A stretch of DNA of 64,000 nt from Flavobacteriaceae bacterium (lineage in GTDB: Bacteria > Bacteroidota > Bacteroidia > Flavobacteriales > Weeksellaceae): contig JAAYKY010000049.1 in the NCBI GenBank assembly GCA_012522185.1, forward strand, positions 21,099 through 85,098, given 5' to 3'. The position numbers were made by a program, and so were the translations under genes. This document shows, piece by piece, positions 34,620 through 44,128 of the stretch (position 1 is its first letter; each line of letters opens with the position of its first letter). A model generated the notes under the pieces. That model ran no database searches. It was not told the DNA's origin and saw only the letters and a program-made list of their open reading frames with translations.

Positions 34620-35405
34620 TTGAACATTTTAGATAAAATAATTACCGATAAAAAAAAGGAAGTTGAATTGAAAAAATCAATTATTCCGGCTTCGCAATTG
34701 GAGAATTCCGTTTTATTTCAGCGGGAAACGATTTCATTAAAAGAAAAACTGAAAAATTCTTCTACCGGAATTATAGCCGAATTTAAAAGACGTTCGCCTT
34801 CCAAATCCCAAATCAATCAATCCGCCAATGTGGGCGATGTTGCCAAAGGCTACGAAAAAGCTGGCGTTTGTGGAATGTCGGTTTTGACCGATATCAAATA
34901 TTTTGGCGGTTCTTTAGAGGACTTGTTATTGGCGCGGGCTAGTTGTGATTTGCCATTGCTCAGAAAAGAATTCATCGTGGACGAATTTCAGATTTTGGAA
35001 GCCAAAGCTTTCGGAGCCGACTTGATTTTGCTGATTGCGGCTGTTTTGAGTCGGAATGAAATCGAAAAGCTTTCAAAATTCGCGAAGAGTCTGGGATTGG
35101 AAGTTTTGCTGGAGGTTCATGATCTCGAAGAATTGGAAAAATCGATTATGGCCAGTCTGGATTTAATCGGTGTCAATAACCGCGACCTCAAAACTTTTGA
35201 AGTGAACTTGGACAATAGTAAAAATCTGGCTCCGCATATTCCCGATGAATTTTTAAAAGTTTCTGAAAGTGGAATTAGTAATCCTGATTCGATTAGGGAG
35301 TTGCAATCATTTGGTTATCAGGGATTTTTGGTTGGCGAAAATTTCATGAAAACGGAAAATGCAGGAAAATCTGCTAATGAATTCATTCAAAACTTAAACC
35401 GATGA
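34620..35405 (+). CDS. trpC: Indole-3-glycerol phosphate synthase
   Basis: A TIM-barrel enzyme of 262 residues that closes the indole ring. Key segments: IIAEFKRRSPSKSQIN, GVCGMSVLTDIKYFGGS, LLRKEFIVDEFQI, GVNNRDLKTFEV and VSESGISNPD. The best start is TTG at 34620 (MNILDKIITDKKKEV, matching family starts). A further TTG 30 bases upstream is open but adds unrelated residues. Its stop overlaps the trpF start (ATGA). Confidence 0.95.
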   Translation: MNILDKIITDKKKEVELKKSIIPASQLENSVLFQRETISLKEKLKNSSTGIIAEFKRRSPSKSQINQSANVGDVAKGYEKAGVCGMSVLTDIKYFGGSLEDLLLARASCDLPLLRKEFIVDEFQILEAKAFGADLILLIAAVLSRNEIEKLSKFAKSLGLEVLLEVHDLEELEKSIMASLDLIGVNNRDLKTFEVNLDNSKNLAPHIPDEFLKVSESGISNPDSIRELQSFGYQGFLVGENFMKTENAGKSANEFIQNLNR

Positions 35406-36025
35406 AACTCAAAGTTTGTGGGATGAAATATCCTGAAAATATAAAATCCATTTCGGACTTAAAACCCGATTTTTTAGGTTTTATCTTTTATGAGAAATCG
35501 GCGCGGTTATTTGAGGAAAAAGCGATTGAAGTTTCCCCGCAAGTTCAAAAAGTGGGGGTTTTTGTAAATGAAAGTCCGGAAAAAATTACCCAAAAAATTC
35601 AGGAATTTCAATTGGATATTGTTCAGTTGCACGGGGATGAAACACCTAAAGATTGTGAAAAATTGAAACAATTAAATCCTGAAATTAAAATCTGGAAAGC
35701 TTTTGCAATCAATGAAGAATTCGATTTTGGAGAATTAGAAAATTATGAAGTGGTCGATGCTTTTTTATTGGACACAAAAGGAAAAAATTATGGTGGAAAC
35801 GGTGTGAAATTCAATTGGGAAATTTTAAAAAATTACAATTCAGAGAAAGAAATCATTTTGAGCGGAGGAATTTCGGAGGAGGATATTCCACGTATTGTTG
35901 AAATACAAAAAGAAATTCCCCAAATCCAAACCGTTGACATCAACAGTCGGTTTGAAACTCAGCCGGGTTTGAAAAACGTGGAATTGGTAAAGAAATTTTA
36001 TCAAAAATTAAAACTATTGAAATGA
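35402..36025 (+). CDS. trpF: Phosphoribosylanthranilate isomerase
   Basis: A 207-residue TIM-barrel isomerase. The start [13 protein letters not shown] holds the catalytic Cys, the general acid Asp is in [15 protein letters not shown], and [10 protein letters not shown] and [15 protein letters not shown] form the phosphate site. It overlaps both neighbours by ATGA, so trpC, trpF and trpB are tightly coupled. Confidence 0.96.
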   Translation: MKLKVCGMKYPENIKSISDLKPDFLGFIFYEKSARLFEEKAIEVSPQVQKVGVFVNESPEKITQKIQEFQLDIVQLHGDETPKDCEKLKQLNPEIKIWKAFAINEEFDFGELENYEVVDAFLLDTKGKNYGGNGVKFNWEILKNYNSEKEIILSGGISEEDIPRIVEIQKEIPQIQTVDINSRFETQPGLKNVELVKKFYQKLKLLK

Positions 36026-37203
36026 ATTATCAAGTAGATAAAAAAGGATATTACGGCAAATTTGGCGGAGCTTTCATTCCTGAAATGTTATATCCGAATG
36101 TGGAAGAACTGAAATCGGTTTATTTGGAAATAATCGAATCGGAGCCTTTTCAAAAAGAATTTCAGAAATTGTTGAAAGACTATGTGGGACGGCCAACGCC
36201 TCTGTATTTCGCACAAAGATTATCGGAAAAATACGGAACCAAAATTTATTTGAAACGGGAAGATTTATGCCACACCGGAGCGCATAAAATCAACAATACA
36301 CTTGGACAAATTATTCTCGCCAAAAAGTTGGGGAAGAAACGCATCATTGCAGAAACCGGAGCCGGACAGCACGGGGTTGCGACGGCGACTGCCTGTGCTT
36401 TGATGGGCTTGGAATGCATTGTTTATATGGGCGAAATTGACATCGCGCGACAAGCGCCAAATGTCGCCCGAATGAAAATGTTGGGCGCAACCGTAATTCC
36501 GGCAAAATCGGGAAGCAGAACGCTGAAAGACGCCACAAACGAAGCCATTCGCGATTGGATAAATAATCCGGTGGATACATATTACATCATCGGTTCGGTG
36601 GTAGGTCCGCATCCTTATCCCGATATGGTGGCGAGATTTCAGTCGGTGATTTCGGAAGAAATAAAATCCCAGTTAAAAGAAGCCGAAGGCAAAGAAAATC
36701 CGGATTATGTGATTGCCTGTGTAGGTGGTGGAAGCAATGCTGCCGGCGCATTTTATCATTTTCTGGACGAAGAAAAAGTGAATTTAATTGCGGTAGAGGC
36801 AGCAGGAAAAGGCATTCATTCGGGCGAAACGGCGGCGACTTCCGTTTTGGGTCGGGAAGGAATTATCCATGGAAGCAAAACACTGTTGATGCAAACCGAA
36901 GACGGACAAATCACGGAACCTTATTCGATTTCGGCGGGACTGGATTATCCGGGAGTCGGACCGATGCATGCGCATCTGTGTGAAAGCGGAAGAGCCGAAT
37001 TTTTATCGGTCACGGACGATGAAGCCATGCAAGCCGGAATTCAATTAACCCAAATGGAAGGCATCATTCCGGCGATTGAGAGCGCTCATGCATTTGCAGC
37101 TTTAGAAAAGAAAAACTTCAGTCCGGAAGAAATTGTGGTCATTAATCTTTCCGGTCGGGGAGATAAGGATTTGAGTACCTATATTAAATATTTTGCCATA
37201 TAA
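36022..37203 (+). CDS. trpB: Tryptophan synthase beta chain
   Basis: A 393-residue PLP enzyme that condenses indole with serine. The PLP lysine is in [16 protein letters not shown], the phosphate-binding GGGSNA loop is present, and [17 protein letters not shown] and KREDL are standard. It is the TrpB1 type that works with TrpA. Confidence 0.98.
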   Translation: MNYQVDKKGYYGKFGGAFIPEMLYPNVEELKSVYLEIIESEPFQKEFQKLLKDYVGRPTPLYFAQRLSEKYGTKIYLKREDLCHTGAHKINNTLGQIILAKKLGKKRIIAETGAGQHGVATATACALMGLECIVYMGEIDIARQAPNVARMKMLGATVIPAKSGSRTLKDATNEAIRDWINNPVDTYYIIGSVVGPHPYPDMVARFQSVISEEIKSQLKEAEGKENPDYVIACVGGGSNAAGAFYHFLDEEKVNLIAVEAAGKGIHSGETAATSVLGREGIIHGSKTLLMQTEDGQITEPYSISAGLDYPGVGPMHAHLCESGRAEFLSVTDDEAMQAGIQLTQMEGIIPAIESAHAFAALEKKNFSPEEIVVINLSGRGDKDLSTYIKYFAI

Positions 37204-37247
37204 GAATTACGAAATTCGAAGTTCGAGTTTCGACAAACGAATTAAAA

Positions 37248-38012
37248 ATGAATCGAATTCAACAAAAATTAGCAGAAAACAAAAAAATACTATCTATTTA
37301 TTTCACGGCTGGATTTTCGGAGTTGAATGACACCCAATCCATCATTGAAGCACTCGAAAAATCGGGTGTGGATATGATTGAAATCGGATTGCCGTTTAGC
37401 GATCCTTTGGCCGATGGTCCGACCATTCAGGCGAGTTCCACAAAAGCACTTGAAAACGGAATGACGACAGAAATTTTGTTTGAACAATTGAAAGACATCC
37501 GAAAAACCGTTTCCATTCCGTTGATAATTATGGGTTATTTCAATCCGATTTTACAATATGGAGTGGAAGAATTTTGTGCAAAATCTGCCGAAATAGGCAT
37601 CGATGGTTTGATCATTCCCGATTTGCCGGTGGACGTTTATCATGAAAATTACCAATCCATTTTTAAGAAATATAATTTGACCAATGTCTTTCTGATTACG
37701 CCTCAAACGAGCGAAGAAAGAATCCGTTACATCGACAGTCTTTCGGATGGATTTATTTATATGGTGAGTTCGGCGAGTGTGACCGGCGCAAGGAATTCGT
37801 TTGGAAGCGAAGAATTGGATTATTTCAAAAGAATTCATGAAATGAACTTGAAAAATCCGCAAATCGTTGGATTTGGAATCAGTAATAAGGAAACTTTTGA
37901 ATCGGCAACCGTCTATGCAAAAGGAGCGATCATCGGATCGGCATTTGTGAAATTCATCGCGAAAAATCCGATAGAAAAGATTTCGGAATTCATTCAAAGG
38001 ATTAGAAAATAA
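37248..38012 (+). CDS. trpA: Tryptophan synthase alpha chain
   Basis: A 254-residue TIM barrel that splits indole-3-glycerol phosphate. The catalytic Glu is in MIEIGLPFSDPLADGPTIQ and the catalytic Asp in GLIIPDLPVD. VSSASVTGARNSF and GFGISNKE form the phosphate site. It is the last gene of the operon, 44 bases after trpB. Confidence 0.97.
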   Translation: MNRIQQKLAENKKILSIYFTAGFSELNDTQSIIEALEKSGVDMIEIGLPFSDPLADGPTIQASSTKALENGMTTEILFEQLKDIRKTVSIPLIIMGYFNPILQYGVEEFCAKSAEIGIDGLIIPDLPVDVYHENYQSIFKKYNLTNVFLITPQTSEERIRYIDSLSDGFIYMVSSASVTGARNSFGSEELDYFKRIHEMNLKNPQIVGFGISNKETFESATVYAKGAIIGSAFVKFIAKNPIEKISEFIQRIRK

Positions 38013-38056
38013 AAAGGTGGCTATCCGACATTTGGGGATAGAAGCCACCTTTTTCG
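38011..38056. terminator. Terminator of the trp operon (bidirectional)
   Basis: AAAAAGGTGGCT (38011-38022) pairs with AGCCACCTTTTT (38043-38054), with additional ATCC/GGAT pairing inside. It overlaps the trpA stop and lies between convergent genes. T-rich runs on both strands let it work in either direction. Confidence 0.92.
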
Positions 38057-38071
38057 ATATTTTAATTCAAC

Positions 38072-38920
38072 TTATTTTTTCGACCATTCTTTGATAGAGT
38101 CCTGGTTCATTTTGATGTAATCTTCGTTTCCAGCTTGTTTGGCCGCGTCCAAAGATTTTTGAGCCAATGAAATCGCTCCTTTGATATCGCCAGCTTTTGC
38201 GTAAATCAAGGATTGCTGTCGCAATTGCCAGAATCTTGGTTCTTTGTTGTCTTTCATTCCTTCATCAATCCATTTTTTGGCTTGCTGAATGTCCTTTCCG
38301 GTTGTGTAATAATAATTAGCGGCGGCCAAATAATCCTGAGGCGTCGGATTTCCTTTCATAGTTTCTGCGATAGATGCCATCACTTTTTTATCGGTTGGAA
38401 CTTCGATTTTTGTTTCCACATAAATATTGTCCCACAGGAAATTCAATTTGGCTGAATCATGTGTCAGTTCATCGATTGAAATTGAAAAAGTTTCCACGTC
38501 CAAAGGAATTTTATTGGCTTTAGCTGTGGTTTTGGCGGCGATTTTTGATTCCTCCCATTTCTCCGGATTTCCCCAGTTTTCGGTGTCGGTATAGAAATAA
38601 ATTTCCCAACTCTCCTTTTCCGGTTTTGTGTAAATGGCATATTTACCAGCTTTCAAAGTTTGTCCATCGATGATTACATCGTCAGAAAATGAGATGGTTG
38701 TGTTTTTGTTGGCACCTGTTCTCCAAATTTTTCCATAAGGAACCAGATTGCCAAAAATCTCTCGGTCATTTTTGTTGGGTCTTGAATATTCGAGTTCAAT
38801 TTTGGTCAGACCCACTGTTATTTCCATTTCAGTTGGCGCACTGGCAGCGGGCGTTGTCACTTGAGCTTGAGAAAACGCCATCAGTCCGGCTAAACTTAAA
38901 ATTGTCAATACTTTTTTCAT
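38072..38920 (-). CDS. DUF2911 secreted protein with TPR-like tail
   Basis: A 282-residue protein with a signal peptide (ending FSQAQ). The DUF2911 domain (about 20-165) shows IELEYSRPNKNDREIFG, VPYGKIWRTGANKNTTI, GKYAIYTKPEKESWEIYF and FSISIDELTHDSAKLNFLW. The last 90 residues are helical and resemble tetratricopeptide-type repeats (AANYYYTTGKDIQQAKKWIDEG, quoted as the segment near residue 205). DUF2911 proteins are Bacteroidota envelope proteins of unknown function. Confidence 0.92.
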   Translation of the reverse strand: MKKVLTILSLAGLMAFSQAQVTTPAASAPTEMEITVGLTKIELEYSRPNKNDREIFGNLVPYGKIWRTGANKNTTISFSDDVIIDGQTLKAGKYAIYTKPEKESWEIYFYTDTENWGNPEKWEESKIAAKTTAKANKIPLDVETFSISIDELTHDSAKLNFLWDNIYVETKIEVPTDKKVMASIAETMKGNPTPQDYLAAANYYYTTGKDIQQAKKWIDEGMKDNKEPRFWQLRQQSLIYAKAGDIKGAISLAQKSLDAAKQAGNEDYIKMNQDSIKEWSKK

Positions 38921-39031
38921 GTCTTTTTTGAATTTAAGTCCTAAAAATAGACAAAATTATTGCATCCTTATTTTATTTAACGTGAAAATTCATTCAAATT
39001 ATTCTATTTTTACTCCCTTTAGTTATTTATA

Positions 39032-40483
39032 ATGAGAAATAAATTCACAATTCTACTGCTTTTAGCAGTTTTTCCGATGGGTGTTTGGGCGCAAAGTCCG
39101 GTTTGGAGGTATGCCACGATGGAAAACCAATTGGCCGATAAAATAAAAGCGCAGAGCTCTCAAGATATACAGGTTTTAGAAACTCATGAAGGTTTGTCAG
39201 CCGTTTATTTGAACTTAAATCATGGGTTGACATTGGAAAACAGAGGAAGTCGTGGCCCTGGATTTATCATTAGAAAAGATGAGATTTCGGCGATTGAGTC
39301 GCTTTATAAATTTCCTTCGGTGAATAAATCGGTTTTGGATTTTACCATAACAGAGGATGCATATGTTCAGGAAGCTTTATCGATCGTGGAAGCGGAAAGA
39401 ATTGGTGATCTGATTATTTTATTGGAGAATTATGGAACTCGGTTTCACGATAAACCACAAGGAATTCAGGCAGCCAATGATTTAAAAGAAATTTGGCAAA
39501 CCATGGCAAATGATGCGGGACGGACCGATGTGAGTGTCGAGTTTTATGAGCACAATTTTACCGATCAGAAATCGGTGATTTTCACATTTCCGGGTGTTGA
39601 AGACAATAATGAAGTCGCTATTTTGGGTGCGCATTTGGACAGTGGAGATTATTGGAATCCGGACAATGCACCGGGTGCAGATGATAATGCTTCGGGTGTA
39701 GCTACGATTACAGAAGTATTGTATGTGCTATTGGCCAATGATTTTCGACCGTTGAAAACAGTTCAGATTATGGCATTTGCGGCCGAGGAAATCGGATTGA
39801 TGGGTGCGGCCGATATTGCTGAAACCTATATGTGGGAAAATAAAAATGTGCTGGGAATGATGAATTTGGATATGGTCAATTACCATGGTTCTCAAGACGA
39901 TGTTTTTCTGGTGAGCGACCCGAATTATGTAAGTCCGGAATTGAATTTATTTGTGGTTGAACTTTTGGAACATTATAATTCATCGGGAGTTCATGCCTTG
40001 ACTTATCAACACTCAGAATGCGGTTATGCTTGTAGCGATCATGCGGCCTGGAGCGATTTTGGATTTATGGCGGTTTATCCGTTTGAAGCTTCGGAAGATG
40101 AGTACAATCCGTATTATCACTCGCCTCAAGACACTTATGCCAATATGGGAAATGATGCTTCGCATGCGGCTAAGTTTGCCAAATTAGGCCTTGAATTTAT
40201 CATCGAACTTGCCAAAACCAGCACGATGGGAATCAAGGAATTCAATGCCGTTGATTTGAATTTAACAGTACAAAATAACCAATTGGTTTATCGTTTTGGA
40301 AATCTAAATTCAAAAATTCATTCATTGGATATCGTAGATGTTTCGGCTCGAAAACTTATTCACAAAGAAAATCTGTCGAATTCGGGAAGCATTTACATTC
40401 AAACTTTGCCCAAAGGTGTTTATGTGGCGATTTTCAAGGATGTGAACGGAAAAGTTTATACAAGAAAATTTATGAAGAAATAA
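39032..40483 (+). CDS. M28-family metallopeptidase with T9SS sorting domain
   Basis: A 483-residue secreted peptidase. A signal peptide (ending VWAQ) and an N-terminal propeptide-like part are followed by the M28 domain. The zinc ligands are H201 in GAHLDSGDYW, Asp in GADDNASGVA, Glu in AFAAEEIGLMG and Asp in MMNLDMVNY. The last 75 residues are a T9SS type A sorting domain ending LPKGVYVAIFKDVNG and KFMKK. M28 enzymes are usually aminopeptidases. It would be released or anchored at the cell surface by the type IX system. Confidence 0.94.
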   Translation: MRNKFTILLLLAVFPMGVWAQSPVWRYATMENQLADKIKAQSSQDIQVLETHEGLSAVYLNLNHGLTLENRGSRGPGFIIRKDEISAIESLYKFPSVNKSVLDFTITEDAYVQEALSIVEAERIGDLIILLENYGTRFHDKPQGIQAANDLKEIWQTMANDAGRTDVSVEFYEHNFTDQKSVIFTFPGVEDNNEVAILGAHLDSGDYWNPDNAPGADDNASGVATITEVLYVLLANDFRPLKTVQIMAFAAEEIGLMGAADIAETYMWENKNVLGMMNLDMVNYHGSQDDVFLVSDPNYVSPELNLFVVELLEHYNSSGVHALTYQHSECGYACSDHAAWSDFGFMAVYPFEASEDEYNPYYHSPQDTYANMGNDASHAAKFAKLGLEFIIELAKTSTMGIKEFNAVDLNLTVQNNQLVYRFGNLNSKIHSLDIVDVSARKLIHKENLSNSGSIYIQTLPKGVYVAIFKDVNGKVYTRKFMKK

Positions 40484-40564
40484 TTTGGCGTAATTTCTGT
40501 TGGCATTCAAATCTCAAATTCAATTCTATCTTTCAGTTGAGTTGAATTATATTTGTACAACTAT

Positions 40565-41776
40565 ATGTTAGAAAAGAAAGAAGCATACTATGAAAAAGTT
40601 GTTCTCGTAGGATTGATTACACGTGAACAACCCGAAGATAAACTGGAAGAATACATGGATGAACTTGAGTTTCTTGCCTATACGGCGGGAGCTGAAGTGG
40701 CAAAGCGTTTTACCCAGAAAATGGACAAACCCGATCCGAAATACTTCGTGGGTTCAGGTAAATTAGAAGAAATCATACAGTTTGTGGAAGAAAATGAGAT
40801 TGATACTGTGGTTTTTGATGACGAACTAACTCCTTCCCAGTTAAAGAACATTGAAAAAGCAGTCGAACGGAAAATCATCGATCGAACGCAGTTAATCCTT
40901 GATATTTTTGCGCAACGCGCCCAAACTTCTTATGCGAGAACCCAAGTAGAATTGGCGCAATACGAATACCTATTGCCTCGACTGACCCGAATGTGGACGC
41001 ATTTGGAGCGTCAGCGAGGAGGAATCGGGATGCGCGGTCCGGGTGAAACCGAAATCGAAACCGACCGACGAATCATTCGTGACCGGATTACTTTGCTCAA
41101 AGATAAATTAAAGGCGATTGACAAACAGATGGCGACCCAAAGAAGCAATCGAGGTGCGCTTGTGCGTGCGGCTTTGGTTGGTTACACAAACGTTGGGAAA
41201 TCTACACTGATGAACGTTTTGAGCAAATCGGAAGTTTTTGCGGAAGACAAATTATTTGCGACGCTCGACACAACGGTTCGGAAAGTGGTCATCGGAAATC
41301 TTCCTTTTTTATTGACCGACACGGTTGGGTTCATCCGAAAGTTGCCGACGCAATTAGTGGAGTCTTTTAAATCTACTTTGGATGAAGTTCGCGAAGCGGA
41401 TTTATTGGTGCACGTAGTGGATATTTCGCATCCGAGTTTCGAAGATCACATTCATTCGGTCAATGAAATTCTAAATGAAATCGGAAGTAAGGATAAGCCT
41501 ACGGTTTTGGTTTTCAATAAGATTGATAATTTTTCCTACATCAAAAAGGACGAGGATGATTTGACCGAAGTTCGTCGTGAAAATATTTCTTTGGAAGAAT
41601 GGAAACGTACTTGGATGGCCAAAAGTGGAAATCCGACTTTGTTTATTTCGGCAACCGAAAAGGAAAATATGGTCGAATTGCGAAAAACGATTTATGAAGA
41701 AGTGAGAAAAATCCACATTACTCGTTTCCCGTATAATGTTTTTTTGTTTGAATATTTTGAGGAGGAACAAGATTGA
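40565..41776 (+). CDS. hflX: GTPase HflX
   Basis: A 403-residue ribosome-splitting GTPase. The N-terminal HflX domain has YFVGSGKLEEI, VVFDDELTPSQLKN and DRTQLILDIFAQRA, followed by RLTRMWTHLERQRGGIGMRG (20 residues). The G domain has GYTNVGKSTL (G1), DTVGFIRKLP (G3) and NKID (G4). I use ATG 40565; an in-frame TTG at 40553 lies inside the promoter box TATATTTG (40548-40555). That box is only nine bases before the ATG, so the mRNA would be nearly leaderless. Confidence 0.96.
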   Translation: MLEKKEAYYEKVVLVGLITREQPEDKLEEYMDELEFLAYTAGAEVAKRFTQKMDKPDPKYFVGSGKLEEIIQFVEENEIDTVVFDDELTPSQLKNIEKAVERKIIDRTQLILDIFAQRAQTSYARTQVELAQYEYLLPRLTRMWTHLERQRGGIGMRGPGETEIETDRRIIRDRITLLKDKLKAIDKQMATQRSNRGALVRAALVGYTNVGKSTLMNVLSKSEVFAEDKLFATLDTTVRKVVIGNLPFLLTDTVGFIRKLPTQLVESFKSTLDEVREADLLVHVVDISHPSFEDHIHSVNEILNEIGSKDKPTVLVFNKIDNFSYIKKDEDDLTEVRRENISLEEWKRTWMAKSGNPTLFISATEKENMVELRKTIYEEVRKIHITRFPYNVFLFEYFEEEQD

Positions 41777-41808
41777 TGAAATTCCATCGAATTGTTTAAA
41801 TTTAGACA

Positions 41809-42588
41809 ATGAATCTTCAGTTAATTTCAGATAAGCTTTTAGATCCTTATTTACGGGATTTTCCAGGTGGTGTATTTGCTGCTTTCAGTCGATTGAGAAA
41901 CTCGGAAATCTCGACGGAGGAATTTGATTTTCATACGGCATCTTCTTCGGTTTACAGTTGCAGGATTGAAGGGGAGGATACCGATTTGAAGTCATATATG
42001 CAATATAGAAAATCGGGTAAATTAGATAATGTTTCTAAGGTTGATGATTTGTACAGTGCGTATGAATTTGCACAAGAAAATCGCATCAGTGCAAGAAATA
42101 TTTCGGAAGTGCATATTTTATTGAGTAAGAGTTTCCTTGAAGAACAATGGCGTGGCAAGCTTCGGATACAGAGTGTAGAGGTTTCAGCGCCGGATGAAAT
42201 TGGTAATTTAAAATATACAACTGCCAGTCCTTTTGGTTTGGAAAAAGAAGTAAGGAAATTATATGCGGATATCAAGACTTTGTTGGATGCGCATTTAAGT
42301 TTCGAGGAAGTTTTTTATTATGCTTCCTTTATTCATTTGAGTTTTTTGAAAATTCATCCTTGGCTGGATGGTAACGGTCGAACGGCACGATTACTTGAAA
42401 AATGGTTTATCGCTGAAAAACTGGGCGAAAAAGCTTGGTTTTTAGAGAGTGAAAAGATGTATTTTGAACATCAAAAAGCTTATTACCAAACTTTGAAGGA
42501 CGTTGGTTTGGAATATGAAAACTTAAATTATGACAATGCACTTCCTTTTTTGGAAATATTACCTCAATCTGTATTGGCGGGAATTTGA
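41809..42588 (+). CDS. Fic-domain protein with N-terminal inhibitory motif
   Basis: A 259-residue Fic protein. The catalytic motif HPWLDGNGRTAR is at 183-194 and matches HPFxxGNGRxxR, so AMP or another phosphate-containing group could be transferred. The inhibitory helix motif [ST]xxxE[GN] is present as S50-C-R-I-E54-G55 before the Fic core, making it a class II, self-inhibited Fic protein. No antitoxin-like partner gene is adjacent. The target is unknown. It begins 32 bases after hflX. Confidence 0.92.
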   Translation: MNLQLISDKLLDPYLRDFPGGVFAAFSRLRNSEISTEEFDFHTASSSVYSCRIEGEDTDLKSYMQYRKSGKLDNVSKVDDLYSAYEFAQENRISARNISEVHILLSKSFLEEQWRGKLRIQSVEVSAPDEIGNLKYTTASPFGLEKEVRKLYADIKTLLDAHLSFEEVFYYASFIHLSFLKIHPWLDGNGRTARLLEKWFIAEKLGEKAWFLESEKMYFEHQKAYYQTLKDVGLEYENLNYDNALPFLEILPQSVLAGI

Positions 42589-42608
42589 TTCAAATTAATT
42601 AACCTATT

Positions 42609-43344
42609 CTAATTTGTCTCATGGATATTGAGTTTTCTTAAGATTTTGTAACTCAGGTTTAATAAATATTCTGAATCATATTTTGGATCTAAAGAAAATC
42701 TACCATCCATTAGAGTTTGGTTAAAATGCTTAAAAATTACCGAGTCATTTTTGAAATAATAACTGGAGTTGTTTGTGATGTCCCAACTGAACTGAGAATT
42801 TAATTCTGTGATTTCAGTTTTTATTAGTTGGTGATTTTGGAAGTAAAAGTAGAACTTTAAAATCTTTCTTGAATTGGGTCAAAATAAGTGGTTGATACGA
42901 AGTTTTTATCCATTAATACCCAATGTTAAAATTCTCAAAATCAACATTTTTTAGCTTTTTATTTATAGTATTTTTGGAGTCTAAAAAAACAAAAACAATT
43001 AAATCTTTATTTTGATAAAATCCACGTCTAAATTTATTAAACCTCTCTTTAGTGAGATAGGATAGATTGTCGTCTTGAAAAATGAACTTGACTTTGGTGT
43101 TCAATTCATAATTTGTAATGATTGAATTTGAGGTTTTTAGTGAATCTTCCTCTAAATATTTGAATTGAAAATTTAATCCATTTAGATTAATAGAATTATA
43201 AATTTCTTTGACTACGATATCAATGTTTTTTAAGTATGAAAATTCAGGATGATTTTCATAGGCATAATATATTTTGTTCTTATTTGATATTTGAGAAAAG
43301 GCAAATAAGGGGAGTAAAAGTAAAAAGAAAACCCATTTTGACAT
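42609..43344 (-). pseudogene. Secreted hypothetical protein, apparently broken by two frameshifts
   Basis: A 143-residue reading frame with a signal peptide (MSKWVFFLLLLPLFAFSQ) ends at 42913. Its stop overlaps an ATG one frame back (MDKNFVSTTYFDPIQERF, 42913-42857 region). That frame stops after 18 codons near a TTTT run. A third frame then continues coherently (KFYFYFQNHQLIKTEITEL onward) to a TAG at 42609-42611. Together the pieces would make about 240 residues. Both breaks are -1 shifts, so gene decay is likely; sequencing errors are possible. The original family is not recognised. It lies 6 bases downstream of the Crp/Fnr gene. Confidence 0.55.
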
Positions 43345-43350
43345 AAGAAC

Positions 43351-44055
43351 TTAATTCACATGCCCTAATTTCACGAGTTTCGGATGATCGAGAATTTTTA
43401 TTTTTCGACCTTCAACTTCGATCAAATGATCGGTTTTGAATTCAGAAATCAGTCGGATTGCCGACTCCGTGGCGGTTCCGATGAGGTTGGCCATTTCTTC
43501 ACGGGTAAGTGAAATTTTGATGAATCCGTCTTTGTCGGTTCCGAGTTTCTTTTCGAGTAAAACCAAAACTTCGGCCAATCTTTCACGAACGGTTTTCTGT
43601 GCCAGGAAAGTAATGGTTTGAGCAGATTCGCCCAAATCTTCTGAAATCCTTCTCAAAATATCAAATGCCAATTTCGGATGAACTTCCAGAACTCTCAGGA
43701 AAAACTTTTCCGGGATAAAACAAACCTCGGTGTCTTCCATTGCCGTTGCTGATGCGCCGTAGGGTTGTTTGGACAAGATAGAACGATAGCCAATGATATC
43801 TCCGGATTTGGTAAATCGTAAAATCTGCTCTTTGCCGTTAAATCCCAGCTTGAACATTTTTGCTGTACCTTTGTCGATGTAGTAAATTCCCTTCGGAGTT
43901 GCGCCTTCTTCAATGATCGATTCGCCTTTTTTATACGAGATGATTTTCTTTTCGTGACTGAGCTCAGCGAGTTCTTCTTTTGTGAAATGACGAAGAACTT
44001 CGGGGTTTTCAAATAAAGTACAAATATTGGTAACGTTCTCTAATATATCTGACAT
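43351..44055 (-). CDS. Crp/Fnr-family transcriptional regulator
   Basis: A 234-residue regulator. The cyclic-nucleotide-like sensor domain (about 15-130) includes KKGESIIEEGATPKGIYYIDKG and ILRFTKSGDIIGYRS. The C-terminal helix-turn-helix shows KISLTREEMANLIGTATESA (20 residues). The four cysteines of an oxygen-sensing iron-sulfur Fnr are absent; only one Cys is near the N-terminus. The sensed signal is therefore unknown. It diverges from the cbb3 oxidase cluster, and two related sites lie upstream of ccoI and ccoS, so control of the oxidase is a reasonable inference. Confidence 0.92.
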   Translation of the reverse strand: MSDILENVTNICTLFENPEVLRHFTKEELAELSHEKKIISYKKGESIIEEGATPKGIYYIDKGTAKMFKLGFNGKEQILRFTKSGDIIGYRSILSKQPYGASATAMEDTEVCFIPEKFFLRVLEVHPKLAFDILRRISEDLGESAQTITFLAQKTVRERLAEVLVLLEKKLGTDKDGFIKISLTREEMANLIGTATESAIRLISEFKTDHLIEVEGRKIKILDHPKLVKLGHVN

Positions 44056-44065
44056 AATACAAGAA

Positions 44066-44120
44066 TGACTTAAATCACGTCAAATTTACGTCAAATCAGT
44101 CGAATTAGAAAGTAATTTTG
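44066..44120 (+). promoter_or_regulatory. ccoI promoter and regulator sites
   Basis: TAATTTTG (44113-44120) is a perfect -7 box nine bases before the ccoI ATG, with no -33 box in place. Upstream lie TGACTTAAATCACGTCA (44066-44082) and two copies of ACGTCAAAT (44077-44085 and 44088-44096) whose starts are 11 bases apart, so on the same face of the helix. A missing -33 box next to phased repeats suggests an activator-dependent promoter. Binding by the divergent Crp/Fnr protein is inferred. Confidence 0.55.
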
Positions 44121-44128
44121 CAAATAGT

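Noticed and set aside
41809..42588. Fic toxin-antitoxin module
   Set aside because: No small antitoxin gene is adjacent; the inhibitory motif is within the same protein.
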